Part shown: positions 20,783-33,517 of the stretch, piece after piece
Layout: every line of letters starts with the position of its first letter
Position numbering within the stretch: position 1 is the stretch's first letter
Assembly: GCA_023525715.1 (NCBI GenBank)
Contig: CM042016.1
Coordinates: 80,583,382 to 80,647,381 of the forward strand
DNA: 64,000 nucleotides
Source of the DNA: Cichorium intybus
Taxonomy: Eukaryota; Streptophyta; Magnoliopsida; Asterales; Asteraceae
Reading direction: 5' to 3'
The notes under the pieces: generated by a model
Told to the model about the DNA's origin: nothing
The model's database searches: none
The model's input: the letters and a program-made list of their open reading frames with translations, nothing else
Translations under genes and position numbers: made by a program

Positions 20783-21293
20783 TGTTATAAATAAATTATA
20801 TCGACAATAAAATAAAATAATAATACGATAAAGAAAAATAAATGTGGACACAAGGATTTAACGTGGAAAAACCCTTTCGGGAAAAAAACCACGGGCACAA
20901 CCGATGATGATCACTATATGAGAAAAAATGAGGAGGTTACAAGATTTGGAACTGAAAAATATATATCTCTCTTTTCTTTAATACACTGAGCCTCACAATA
21001 TATCTATGTATATATGTCACTCAAAATGGTTTTGAACGATTTCATTTGGAAAATGATCATCCCTATTTATAGGGATGATCAGCCGAAACTCGCCGTGAAT
21101 ATTGAAAGAATTGTAGGCGCCGTATGTTGAATTCTCCACGTTCAAAATTCAATTGGAATTTGAGTTTGATTATCGTTCGTTCAACGTGCACAATTCTATT
21201 TGAATATGATATTGAATTACTATGCAACGGGGCCCACTTGAATTATTCATTCTTTTGACTGCTTTTTCTTTGCTTTTGAAGGAATCTTTCACA
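20783..21293 (-). repeat. T 5' LTR (511 bp)
   Basis: It is identical to the 3' copy except for one C/T difference (GAATTCTCCACG here). It is followed by target duplication TTTGG at 21294-21298. Confidence 0.95.
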
Positions 21294-21298
21294 TTTGG

Positions 21299-22797
21299 TG
21301 TTTCCAATTTTTGGAATGTACAACCGAAGTCTTCTCATATTTCAGTCATGCCAACCATCCGAAGTGAAACACAAGGATTCATAGAATTTTGTGAAAGCAT
21401 GATTTTTGGTTTAGTTCAAAGGATGAGAGCTGATTATTCTAGGAAGTCCTTTTGACACATTTATATCCGAACAAGATGAATGTAGTGTGCAATCATATGT
21501 ATAGCTGAACCCGGTGTAAGTATTCCACCTTCACTTTTGAGTAAACATAGTAGGTAGTATTAAGTCTCCAAGTATTACGTAAGGTAAAGTTAGATGACAC
21601 ATCTTGATATGAAGAGGTGCTTCTTCTAGTTTCTATGTTGAAATTTTATGGGATTATAAAAAAAATTATCTCGATTCACCAGATGGAGTATTTGGACACA
21701 CCTTTCGGATGACAAGCCTTTGAAAGTTGTACACTACTCCACCCTTGTCACTGAAGACGGGTTGCTGAGATGTACATACCCCCAACCCGGTTCTCAACTG
21801 TGTCACAGGAGATCCTGATTGATGCACTGAAGACAGGAGGTACACCTTGAGTACTTCGTATATCGCTAATCATAGTGCGGATTGTTTAGAGTATCCGAAG
21901 ATTGACATTTTAGTGTTGTGAAATTACTTTGATATCTTTCCCAGTTCTTTTGTAATGAATTTGTTTCGATTGTGCTTTTTGCATTTTATGATTTCAGATG
22001 TATCAGCTTTTTCGTTTGGGGAAACTGGCGTGAATGGATTTTTCGTATTGAACATAATATATCCCATAAGTAAAGTTAACATGCAAGTGTAATGTTTTGT
22101 TCTTCGTTTCAGGAATTGTCAGATGTTTACAACCACACAATACTTGAGACATATCCTGAAAAGATCAAGTCTTTTTGATTAGTTATGTGCTTATGTGAAG
22201 GGAAGAACCACTGGGTGCAAGTAAGATATGAGGGCACGTGCAGTCTTATACTAAGTATGGACATGTCAAAAGGTCTTTAACGATGACCAGGTCATCCGAA
22301 GTGTTACAAATGTTGCAATGCGAGTCCCAAATATCCCTTAGTGCAATGAGATATCCTTAACAAACTCTAAAAACCCCGTTTTGTCCTTTAATTGTGTATT
22401 GGAATTTTGCAATATTTGGATTCGAACGATAGGGACATGTACGTTACTATGGGCAAAAATCGGAATTTAAGTTAAATCAGAAGCGACTGAAGCGTCAGAT
22501 GTGAGCAGGAACTTATTGTAAGATATACTCTGGGTATTTTTAGTAAAACGTCATCCGAATGGAGCCGAAGGTTTGGTTATGAATAGTGTTCCTTCTGATA
22601 AAACAAACTTAAAATTTTTTCATCCGAACGGAAACAAAGGTTCGGTTATGAATAGTATACTTTCTGATAAAAAAATACTTAAAAATTTTCAAGAAAAAAA
22701 ACCTTAAAAGGCTAAGAAAATTTTAAAAAATTTTACAAAAAAAACTTATTTAAAGAAAAAAAATTACAAAGTTATTGGGTTGATGGTACTTAGCTGA
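21299..22797 (-). other. S spacer between pol and the envelope-position ORF, right piece
   Basis: About 1.5 kb without a credible ORF. ATCCGAA/TTCGGAT words recur many times (for example near 21355, 21380, 21705, 21890, 22287, 22556 and 22620), the same word that is repeated in the S LTR. A-rich runs fill 22680-22770. Confidence 0.65.
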
Positions 22798-25700
22798 TTA
22801 TGTGACTGGAACTGCTGATGACTCAAGCATACCAAGCCCATGAATGATTCATGTAAATGCTTTTTCATCTAGGATTTTGGTGAATATATCTGCGAGCTGA
22901 TCATTCGTATGAACAAAATGAACCTCAATATTTCCTTCCTCTACATGACATTTAATGAAGTGATATTAGAGAGAAATGTGTTTAGTCTTCGAATGCTAGA
23001 CAGGATTATGACAAATTCGTATGGTGCTTTGTGAGTCACAGAATAAAGGTATTCTTCGCATGTGGATAACATAAACACGTAGTTGACTTTGAGCCCAAAT
23101 CATCTGAGAAGTACATGCAGCAGCGGCTATGTACTCGGCTTCGGCTGTGGAGATGGAAACACATGTTTGCTTTTTCGATTGCCAGCTGATGAGCTTGCTA
23201 TCTAGAAACTGACATCCACCCAAAGTGCTTTTACGATCTAGTGTACACCCTCCCAGATCAGCATCGGAGTAGGCTTGAAGAAAGAAGCCTGAGTTGGCAG
23301 GGTACCATAATCCAAGAGAAGGTGTTCGATGTAGGTAGCGAAAGATGGTTTTGACTGCTGCTAAGTAGGGTTCTCTTGGATTCTCCTAATAATATGCACA
23401 ATTACAAACTGAGAACATGATATCTGGGCGACTGGCAGTTAGATATAGTAAAGAACCAATCATTCTCCTGTAGACTTTCTGATCGACGGCCGGTTTGTCA
23501 AGCGAAGGTGTGAGTCTTGTACCAGTAGCCATGGGAACCTTCGCATTGGAACAGTTTTCCATCCCAAATTTTTCCAAAAGGCTTCGTGTATATTTCTCTT
23601 GGTTTATAAAGATGCCTTCGGATGTTTGTTTAACTCGCAATCCGAGAAAGAAATTTATCTTTCCCATCATGCTCATTTGAAACTTACTTTTCATTAAGGT
23701 TTCGAAATCTTTTGAAAGTGCAGGGTCTGTTGATCTAAAGATGATATCATCCACGTAGATTTGAACTAACATGAGACGATTACCAACTTTCTTTCGAATG
23801 AGAGTGGGATCAACAGAGCCTTGTTTGAAGTTTGATTGTTTTAAAAACCGGGTTAAAGTTTCGTACCATGCCCTTGGTGCTTGCTTTATCCCATAGATTG
23901 CTTTGTCAAGGATATAACAGTGATTTGGATATTTTTTGTTTATAAAACTAGGTGGTTGTTACCCATACACTGTTTCCTCAAGTTCGCCATTTAAAAAGGC
24001 ACATTTGACATCCATTTTGTAGACATCAAAGTTTTTATGGGCAGCAAATGCCAAAAAGATTCGGACGGACTCAAGTCTGGCAACAAGAGCGAAGGTTTCA
24101 TCATAATCGATTCCCTCCTGTTGACAATATCCTTTGACAACTAGTCTAGCTTTATTTCGGACAATGTTACCTTCTGTATCAAGTTTAATTCGAAAAACAC
24201 ATTTAAGACCTACTACAGAAGAGTTTGTTGGTTTAGGAATTAAATGCCACACCTTGTTTCGTTCAAATTCAGCCAACTCACTCTGCATGGCCTCAACCCA
24301 ATCTGAGTATTGAAAAGCTTCTTTTACAGTTTTAGGTTCTCCTTTTGAAATGAAAACATTAAACATGCAATAATCTAATCGTTTGTTTTATTCATTTTGC
24401 TTTGCTTTTAATTGAGATCGAGTAAGTACCTTTTCATCTGGATTACAAATTACCTGAGTCTTCAGATGATCTCTTGTCCATTTTTCAAGAGGAGGGTAAG
24501 CAGGATCATATTCTGGCAGAGTTTCTCCGTGCACTTCCTCCGTATCAGATGGATAATCCGAAGTCAACTGATTGTCTTCAGGTGTAGTGTCAGGAATTGG
24601 TTGCTCCACCTCAACCGAAGCTGGCTTGACAGATGACTCCCCCTCGAATTGAGAAGGGGTTTGTGTTGATGATGAGCTTGGTGGTTCTTTTGAGTAAGAA
24701 TCCTTCGGATCATTGGATGATCTAGAATGTGAATACTCCCCCTCAATCGAAGGATCCTTTGTGTTGCATGTCTCACACTCCCCCTCAACCGAAGCATCAT
24801 TTTGGCTAGTTTTCTCAAACTCCCCCTCAACTAAAGATGGCTTATCCTTAGATGTATCAGTTGTGGTAGGATCATCGGTGAGCTTGTTGATTTATGGTAT
24901 ATTATTGTCCTTCGCATTTGATTCAACATCTATTGCATGATCAGGACTATCAAATAGGAAAGAGAAATCAAGATTGAAAGAGTCCAGAGGTATGACTTCG
25001 GTTGGGTTTTCTAGAAAAATTGAGGAACGAGGAAAGGGTGTTTCTGATTTCTTGATATAGCGATCATCAAATGTCAGATTGAAAGTTTCCTCGATCTTCC
25101 TTGTTCTCTTATTTAGTACACGATATGCTTTCGCAGAGTGTGAGTAGCCAAGAAAAACACCATCATCGGATTTAGATGCAAACTTCGTAGTACCGAGTTT
25201 GAGTTTCATGATGAAGCATCGGCAACCGAATACATGAAAGAATTTTACATTCGGTTTCCTTTTGTTTATGACTTCGTACGGAGTGATGTTGAATCGTCTA
25301 TGAATGAAGGATCGATTCTTAGTGAAGCATGCAGTTGCTACAGCTTCGGCCCAAAAGTACATTGGAAGATTCGCGTAGTCAAGCATTGTTCTTGCAGCTT
25401 CGCATAAGGATCGATTTCTTCGCTCAACTACTCCATTTTGCTGTGGAGTATAGGGGGTAGAAAAATTATGAGTGATACCCTTCTCCTTCAAATACGAGTC
25501 AATAGTTTGATTTTTGAATTCAGTGCCATTGTCACTTCGGATAGCCCGTACTGGTTTCTTGAGATGAAGCTCGATTTGCTTGATGAAGGCAATGAGTTCT
25601 GCAGGTGTGTCTGACTTTTATCGTAGAAAAATTACCCAAGTGAATCGTGAAAAATCATCCACGATAACTAAGATGTATTTCTTTCCTCCAAGAGATTACA

Positions 25701-27000
25701 CTGTCGAAGATCCACAAAGATCAATATGCAATAGTTCAAGAGGTTCAATGATCTTAAAGTCTATGGTAATCGAATGAGCTTGTCGTTTTTGCTTCCCATG
25801 CTCGCAAGAAGCACACAAAGTGTCATTGTCAAACTTCAGTGTAGGCATACCTCGGACAATATCAAGAGCAACCAGCTTGTTGATATTCTTGAAGTTCAGA
25901 TGAGATAGCCTCTGATGCCATAACCAGTTGAGATCCGAAGGGGCTTTTGAGAGTAGACAGATGGAAGGCGTCCCTACTATTGGCTTCATATCCAGTGGAT
26001 ACATTTCACCCTTCCTTTTTTATTTTACCAAGACTTCCTTGGTGTTGTTCTTCTTAATTACACTTCCAGCTTCATCGAATGAGACTTTTAAACCGGTCCC
26101 CACAACTATTTGAGAAACACTGACTAGATTGTGTTTTAGTCCTTCTACATATGCTACCCGATTGATAGTAAATTTGCCATTGGTTATTTTCCCATATCCT
26201 CTTATGGGACATGTTTCGTTGTTCCCAAATTTGACATCTCCTCCATCCTATAGGCTTCTGAAATCACGTAAGTACTCAATCCTCCCCGTCATGTGTCGTG
26301 AGCAGCCACTGTCTATGTACCATTCCTTATCGTACTGCTCATCGATCATTACCTACAATTTAGAGAGTAAGTTTAGGTACCCCAACATGGCTTGGGTCCT
26401 TGAGGGTAAGTATTCGGATCATAGACCCATGAGGCAACCATATCATCCTTTTTGGTGCCAGAAGTTGAAGCAATATTGGAGAGGATAGAGGGTTTGTCTA
26501 TTTGTGTTTTAGTGACTTTCGGAACCCATTTTAAAATTTTCTTTGGATTTTGCACTTTGGGACCTAATGGTGAAAGTGGGTTTGGTTTTACGAGGAACCC
26601 ATTTTTGTTTTGAAAAGAGAGTGTTTCCAGACGAAGTACTACAATGAGTGGATTCGCATAGAAACTCTTCATAAGCAATTTTGAAATCCTGAATGGTTAA
26701 GCATTTATTTTTTAATAAATTCATGTTCTTGTCTAGCGAAACATGAAACGTGTCAACCAGGTTGCTTCCCTTGGTAAAATTTTTCTTTGTTGGTTTTTCA
26801 TATTTACTGTTTGAACATATTGGTTTTGCTGGTTCAAAAACGATATTTTGTGGTTTTCTTGAAGAATTTTTGACAGTGAACGATTTTTGTTGATTTTGGA
26901 AGGGTTTCTTTTTGATTTGAGAATCACGATAGTTTTTCCTTCGTCTGTTATCATAAAATCATTTGTGTTTTTCAACGGAAGTTTGAGTCTTAATTTAATT
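22798..27000 (-). pseudogene. S pol: protease, integrase, RT and RNase H, degraded
   Basis: Reading leftwards: linker (27000-26380), protease with DSGCSRHM at about 26310, pre-integrase with WHQRLSHLNF, integrase with VDDFSR, RSDNGTEF and the TPYTPQQNGVVERRNR region (about 25660-25400), a long Ser/Pro-rich linker (25000-24400), RT with YVDDIIFRST (about 23750) and RNase H with STAEAEYIAAAA, ending at TAA 22798-22800. At least a dozen stops or frameshifts interrupt it, for example in the protease near 26250, before the integrase core near 25690 and 25620, and in RT near 23940. The YVDD word is kept. The lineage call Sirevirus rests on the motif wording and on the extra ORF downstream. Confidence 0.9.
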
Positions 27001-29492
27001 TCAATTTCCTGTGAAATTTCTATTATTTGAAAAACTGCGATTATTTGAAAACTTTTTATTATTACGACGTCCGAAGGTGTTTTTCATCTGATGCATTTCT
27101 TGTTTTCGTTTATTAATTTTAAACTCCATTTCTGCATTTAAAGTATTTTCAAGCATTTTATCAAACGAGAAGAAACCTTCGGATGTGACATTTACATTGT
27201 CATCTTTCATTAGCGAAAGCAGTTTACAGTTCTCTTCAAGTTTTACACCTTGTTTAATAAAAACCGTGTTTTTGAAGTTAGCAACCTTTGGATACGTACA
27301 TGCTAGTTCGACAAGTCTTTTAGTTTTATCAACAACGAAATTTGAATAGTCATATGAAGTATTAAGATTCTGAAAAGATTTAGATTCATTAGCCGAAGAA
27401 TCATGTTTAACCTTAGAAGAGCTATTTTGAAGAGTAATGTTGCTTTCTTTAGTTGCACAAGATTCAGATTTATTTGAAGAACAGACTGAGGAAGTTTTTT
27501 GTTGAGATAAATCAATGCAGTCTATTTCTTCAATGTCAGAATCAGAATCATCATCAGAAGCATTAACAATAACATTCTCAGAATTATTTTTAGTCGCTAG
27601 AGGAATTGTGGGTAGAGACTTATCCAAAACTTTTAATACATCTTTGGAACTTAAAATTTTTTCAAATGGAACAATACCATGAGCATAAGTTGGGTTTGGA
27701 ATTTCAATAGACGAAACAATAGATTCACATTCATATGAAAGGGAATCTACATCTTGTAACTTAAACTCAATAAAAGGTAATAACTTTTTGTGATGATCTA
27801 AAGCAATATCCGAAGAATGATAAATACGTGTAATATATGCATATAATCTTTTAGCAGTTTCACAAAAAATATTCCATTGTTTCAGTAATAATTCATTATT
27901 TTTCATGTACTGTTCCCTATTTTCTTCTAAAATTTCTATTCTTAATTGACTCTTCTCTAATGCCTCACGCATTCCTTCTAGCTTTCCCTTGAGCGAAATT
28001 ACTTCCTCCTTTGCTAGATACGCATCACTATTTTCTGAAACAAGTAGTTCATTCATATGCAGACAGTCAGAAGTAATTTCGTTAAGGTCATTAATAAAAA
28101 GTTCTTCAGGAACATTAAAGTTTTGAAGTATGAGTGATACTTGTTCTGGAATGGTAAGGCGAGCATTGGATGATGAGGTTGTTCCTTGTGCCATCAGACA
28201 GACACCAGTAATCTTGCTTTCTTTTTCTTCATCCGAACTCTTATCATCGGACCATATACCATGGCCGGTATGTGCAGCAAACATTGCCCCATATGTAGGT
28301 TTGCGAATTTCATCGTCATCCGAACCAGATGACCAAATCTGGTGAGTGCCATCACCACTATTAGGAGCAACGAGAGACAGGCTTAGAGTCTTCGCACGAA
28401 CCTCTTCTAGTTTCTTCGTATAGTAAGCTTCATCTTTGACTCTTTCCTTTTTCTCATTAGCCTTTTTCAGCATGCAGTCTTTGGCTAGATGATTCTTTCC
28501 ATAGCAGTAGTTACAGTCATATCCAGAATCACCAAATAACTTCTTTTCTGGTTGAGGTGTTACATCAGACTTCGGTTTGGAGTGTTCAGCTGGTTTAATT
28601 GGCTGTTTTCCATTATTGGAATTTCGTTGAAATTGGATTTGTTCAGTGGCCGTTTCTGAAAGTTTCTGCTATTATTTGAGTATAGGGCATTCGTATAACT
28701 TTCTTCATCCACATCACCTTCATCATCAGCATCAGTGACCTCATCGAATTCAGTTTTTGAAACAAAGGCAAGAGAGCCAGCATTGGGTGGATCAACAGCT
28801 TCATCTAAAACATCATATTCGTATGATTTGAGTAGATTATAGAGTTCCTCAAGCGAGTAAGAGTTGATCTTCTCATGAGCTCTCACCATCATGGTGATCT
28901 GCTTCCGTTCTCTTCGGAGACACTGCATGAACCGAAAGTTTGTTTCATGCAAAGTCTTTGAAACTCCATATTTCTCCAGTTCATAAACCACATCAGTAAA
29001 CCTTTCGAACGTCTGATAGATCTTCTCATTGTCCAGTTGTTTGAAGTTGCTGAAATCAGCCAGAATGTTGTTGACAATGCTCTTTTTCATGACATCACTA
29101 CCTTCGTATCGCATCTTCAGTCTGTCCCAAATCTCTTTTTCTGATTTTGACCTTCGGATCAGGTTGAAGGCGACAGGAGGTAGACCACTTTTCAATTCTC
29201 GCATGCATCTATTGTCATTCTCGATCTTCTTCTTGTTCGCAGCAATAACAGCTTCAGTATCAACAGGAGGAGTTGTAGTTTCACCGGATTTAGCAGCAAA
29301 TCTGGTTTGAACATTAGCCGTAAACGGACCTTCCATCAATGATCTTAAAAGATCTTCATCGATACCAGATAGGTGATCCTCCATACGATCAGTCCATTAA
29401 TCGTAGTGTTCAGGAATCAGCATGGTTGCCTTGTTGCTGGAACCAAGTAAGGCTGCGTAATTCATCATAGCATTGTTTGCGTTGTAGGCCAT
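27001..29492 (-). pseudogene. S gag: capsid, zinc knuckle and coiled-coil linker, interrupted
   Basis: The best start is the ATG at 29492. A TAA at 29397-29399 interrupts it after about 31 codons, and reading resumes in the same frame. The capsid domain covers about 29390-28800. A frameshift lies near 28670. The zinc knuckle CNYCYGKNHLAKDC (C-x2-C-x4-H-x4-C) is at about 28525-28475. A 490-codon stretch follows, first acidic, then predicted coiled coil with LEGMREALEKSQLRIEILEE near 27950, then Asn/Arg-rich at the end (RRNNKKFSNNRSF). Such a long segment between zinc knuckle and protease is usual for this Sirevirus type. It is non-functional as it stands. Confidence 0.88.
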
Positions 29493-29626
29493 TGAAAGTT
29501 TCAGATCGTTGCTGGAAAATTATCAAGATTAAAACTCTGAAACACAGAAGACTGGATTCAAGAACAATTTGAAACCACGAATCAAAGAAAGTAGATTAAT
29601 CTCAATATCAGATCAGCAAAGAACCT

Positions 29627-29638
29627 GCTCTGATACCA
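29627..29638 (-). other. S primer binding site (tRNA-iMet)
   Basis: On the minus strand it reads TGGTATCAGAGC, 2 bp after the 5' LTR end. Confidence 0.9.
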
Positions 29639-29640
29639 CT

Positions 29641-30053
29641 TCTTGGACTAAATTAACAATGAAAGCAAACAACGAGAACACAAGTGTATGAATATTCAAC
29701 CAGTCGAATGATTATATTTAATGTAAAAAGATAATGCTCCAAATCTTTATGATGAGCAACTATGAAGAGCGTTACAAAGAATAATGCGACTGTGCAAAAG
29801 TACGTCCTGAACATATAGGGTTGTGGGTGTTTAAATACTAAGATCTAATAGGATAAACATGTAATCCTATTAGTTACAGATAAGTATAAAACCCTAGACC
29901 TTATCTCTAAACAAAAGATAAGTACAAAATATGACTGACTTCTGATAAGTATACCAACTTTGGTTCAACCTCTCCCTTCGGATCATCTTCTCACTTCGGA
30001 CAAGAATACATGTACTTCGGATATCAAATATCATCACAATCAGAATCCTAACA
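29641..30053 (-). repeat. S 5' LTR (413 bp)
   Basis: It pairs with 5185-5601. Its inner end reads TCTTGG instead of TGTTGG, so the terminal CA is mutated. About 16 substitutions and small gaps separate the two. GTAAC follows at 30054-30058. Confidence 0.92.
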
Positions 30054-30058
30054 GTAAC

Positions 30059-30808
<750 letters not shown>

Positions 30809-30826
30809 GCGCAACTCTGATACAAC
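30809..30826 (-). other. A primer binding site (tRNA-iMet, decayed)
   Basis: The minus strand reads GTTGTATCAGAGTTGCGC directly after the LTR end CCTTCA. It is the usual TTGGTATCAGAG with one G missing. Confidence 0.7.
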
Positions 30827-31456
30827 TGAAGGGTTCTATGCAAACAATGAGCTTAAATCTTAATTTTACATGCAACCTAATTAGGATCTATCTTTTTCTC
30901 AATTGAACCTATAACTAAGGCCAAATTAAAAATCAAAAGGATGTGTTCATACCTTTTTGACTTTGGAAGCAAGCACCACAAGTTTCGTGCCCCTAATGGC
31001 TCACACCCATAACTTAGCAAGCAAGAAACAAAAGAGAGAGGATAGGAACTCGATGAGTTTTTGGCATGAATATGAGGGTGCCAGGGGGGTCTATTTATAG
31101 TCTCCAGATGATAAATGATAAAAGGCATATAACTGCCGTATTTGAATTCATGATATGATAATGCTTTTATCATATAATTCAACTGGCTTATCATTACAAT
31201 AATTAGGCCTTGTATCCATATACGGATTTCGAAACCCATAAGGCTTTAAGCCGTGGATTCGTCCAACCCATATGCACAAGCCCTAATTGTATATTGGTCA
31301 ACTATTGAACAACAACAATTCAACCCCTACATGTTTAATTAGTCTAATTGATCCCTAAATTAATTCCAATTAATTTCTGATTAATTATTAATTAAATACA
31401 ACTATTTCCAATTAATATATTATCCTAAAAATATATTAATTTTCTCTCTCTCTATA

Positions 31457-31459
<3 letters not shown>

Positions 31460-31531
<72 letters not shown>
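31460..31531. repeat. (AT)n microsatellite
   Basis: AT dinucleotides directly left of the inverted-repeat element. Confidence 0.95.
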
Positions 31532-31533
<2 letters not shown>

Positions 31534-31545
31534 TTAATATCAAAT

Positions 31546-31890
31546 GGGAACCAATATTTTCCTAGGAACCGTAGGAACTTTTTTACTGAAACTTTTTTTT
31601 CAAAAAAAATGACATAATACACCTAATCACTTATATTTAAGACCTTTTGTAAAAAAAATTGAAAAAATAATATATATACACGAAATGTGCACATATGCAC
31701 GAAACATGATCATATACACATTTGCGAAAAAAATGCATATATGCACATTTCGTGTATACATATTATTTTTCAAATTTTTTTTGACAAAAAGTCTTAAATA
31801 TAATCGACTAGATGTATTATGTCATTTTTTTTGAAAAAAAAAATTCAGTCAAAAAGTTCCTACGGTTCCTAGGAAAATATTGGTTCTTCC
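31546..31890. mobile_element. MITE-like long inverted repeat (about 345 bp)
   Basis: The left arm begins GGGAACCAATATTTTCCTAG and the right arm ends with its complement, CTAGGAAAATATTGGTTC. Pairing continues inwards with mismatches to a centre near 31718, so almost the whole unit folds on itself. There is no coding capacity. It lies inside the A LTR. Flanks show no clear target duplication, so the superfamily is open; a Mutator-like or foldback element is possible. Confidence 0.7.
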
Positions 31891-31900
31891 TTGAAACGGA

Positions 31901-32023
<123 letters not shown>

Positions 32024-32069
32024 CGATCGGGTGAGGACTCTTGTTATGGCTTAAACACCTAATACAATA

Positions 32070-33512
32070 ATATATATATATATATATTATTGAGATCAAA
32101 TAAGAACGTACAAAACTCGAGAACTTCAAAACTTTTTTCTACACAATATTTTTAAAAAATAACACCAGAAAAACTCTTTAAGTATTGCGTCTAAGAGAAT
32201 TAGGGAAAAAATACAAAAAGGTCTTTTTAATATGCATGCACACACACACACACACACACACACACTACAACACCCGTGTTTAGGGCCTAAAATTTAAATT
32301 CAATTAACAATAAAAATAATTAATAAAATGAAAAATAAATTGAGATAACAAAAAAACATAAATGTATACTAGTAAATGTAAATTTCAGATTTGAATTTAG
32401 TTAAATGTTTTTTAAAATTATGGACATAGGGACTAAAATTGTCAAAATGCCAATGTTGGTGTTGACCATCTTTTGAGTGACATTAGGGAGTTAAATGTTT
32501 ATAAAATAGTTCATTATACTTAGAATGTCAAAACTTAGACTTTAAAGTAATATGTGTGAGTGATTGGGTAAAAAGATAGAAAATGAGAACTAAATGGACC
32601 AAAGGTGTTAACTGAGCAAACTTATAAACATTTCGAGTCATCTCCCTCCCTATTTGGGAAAAACATGACCTGGAGAGGAGGAGAACTAGGGATTGGCGAT
32701 TTTCAAGGTTTGTAGGTGGAATTGATATAGCTTAATGATCTTCTACTGATTACACTTAATTACTAGCTTCATTAAGGTATAATCTTCTTTATTCTTTTCC
32801 AAATTTCGAGATCTTGGGTTTGGATATTCCCCAAATCTGAAATCTAGGTGTAGAATGCAAAAAACCATTAAATGTTTATCCGCACATACTTATGATTAAC
32901 TCTTATTATATAATCATAATGTCATTTCACCCAAAATGGCTTTCATAATGTCTTTGATATTTTATGTTGAATCAAATTGACTACATAAAATACTTAATAG
33001 GTGTCTTACTTTTGGTGTGACCTTATAGGATCATATGTTACTAGTAATATCATTCTGTGATTATACTTGACTATATTGATCCAAAAATCTCACACTTGCA
33101 TAAGTTTGCATCAAAGATTGACACTGATAGTGGTGAACATCTAGCAACATTTCACTGACCCTAATAACATATGACGTAGTGCCATTCAACAACATCCAAC
33201 TCCCGGGAGCTGAAAGCTACAATTAGTGTATAAGGTTATATATTAGTTATCCCTTTGTTTAATAAGACATGGATCTCAATCATTCTCGTTTGTGTTCAAC
33301 TTTCAATCCAGCGCCTTAGATGTCTAACTCTTAAAACATAAGAGGAACAAATCCCATCTTGACTGCATATGCCTCCTTTTGCAATTCACACTAAACCTGA
33401 TGATGTTCTTCATAGTCAACGATTTACCATATTAAAGTGTAGTGTTTCCTACACTTGAGTCTCATTTATGCATCTTAGGTCTAAGGATAAAAGAGAATAC
33501 CTTTGGTTCAAG
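32070..33512. other. Flank of A: AT-rich DNA and copia-type noncoding DNA (C)
   Basis: A (CA)n tract lies at 32237-32264. The start TACAACACCCGTGTTTAGG at about 32265 resembles LTR ends common in plant gypsy elements, but I cannot define its limits. From about 33050 the wording (for example ACATGGATCTCAATC near 33269) resembles the 3' noncoding region of B near 47787. This suggests a further copia remnant, C, interrupted by Ath2 and continuing at 46613. Confidence 0.45.
32237..32264. repeat. (CA)n microsatellite
   Basis: Fourteen CA units, uninterrupted or nearly so. Confidence 0.95.
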
Positions 33513-33517
33513 AGTCA

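Larger units (their letters stand above)
16120..21293 (-). mobile_element. T: intact Tork/TNT1-like copia element
   Basis: The LTRs are 16120-16630 (3') and 20783-21293 (5'), both 511 bp with one visible difference. The target duplication TTTGG is at 16115-16119 and 21294-21298. The tRNA-iMet primer site, polypurine tract and an uninterrupted gag-pol frame are all present. This is the youngest insertion in the window and the only one that looks able to move. Confidence 0.95.
5185..30053 (-). mobile_element. S: Sirevirus-type copia element with envelope-position ORF, host of two younger insertions
   Basis: The LTRs are 5185-5601 (3') and 29641-30053 (5'), flanked by GTAAC at 5180-5184 and 30054-30058. 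From right to left come a tRNA-iMet primer site, gag, pol, a spacer, a long envelope-position ORF and a polypurine tract. The span is 24.9 kb. Without Ath1 (7432-13984) and T (16120-21293), and one copy of each of their duplications, it is about 13.1 kb. The two LTRs differ at about 16 of 413 positions plus small gaps. All ORFs carry stops or frameshifts, so the element is dead. Confidence 0.93.

Noticed and set aside
32265..32700. A truncated gypsy LTR starting TACAACACCCG
   Set aside because: Only the first bases look familiar. I could not find the other end, a primer site or a polypurine tract.
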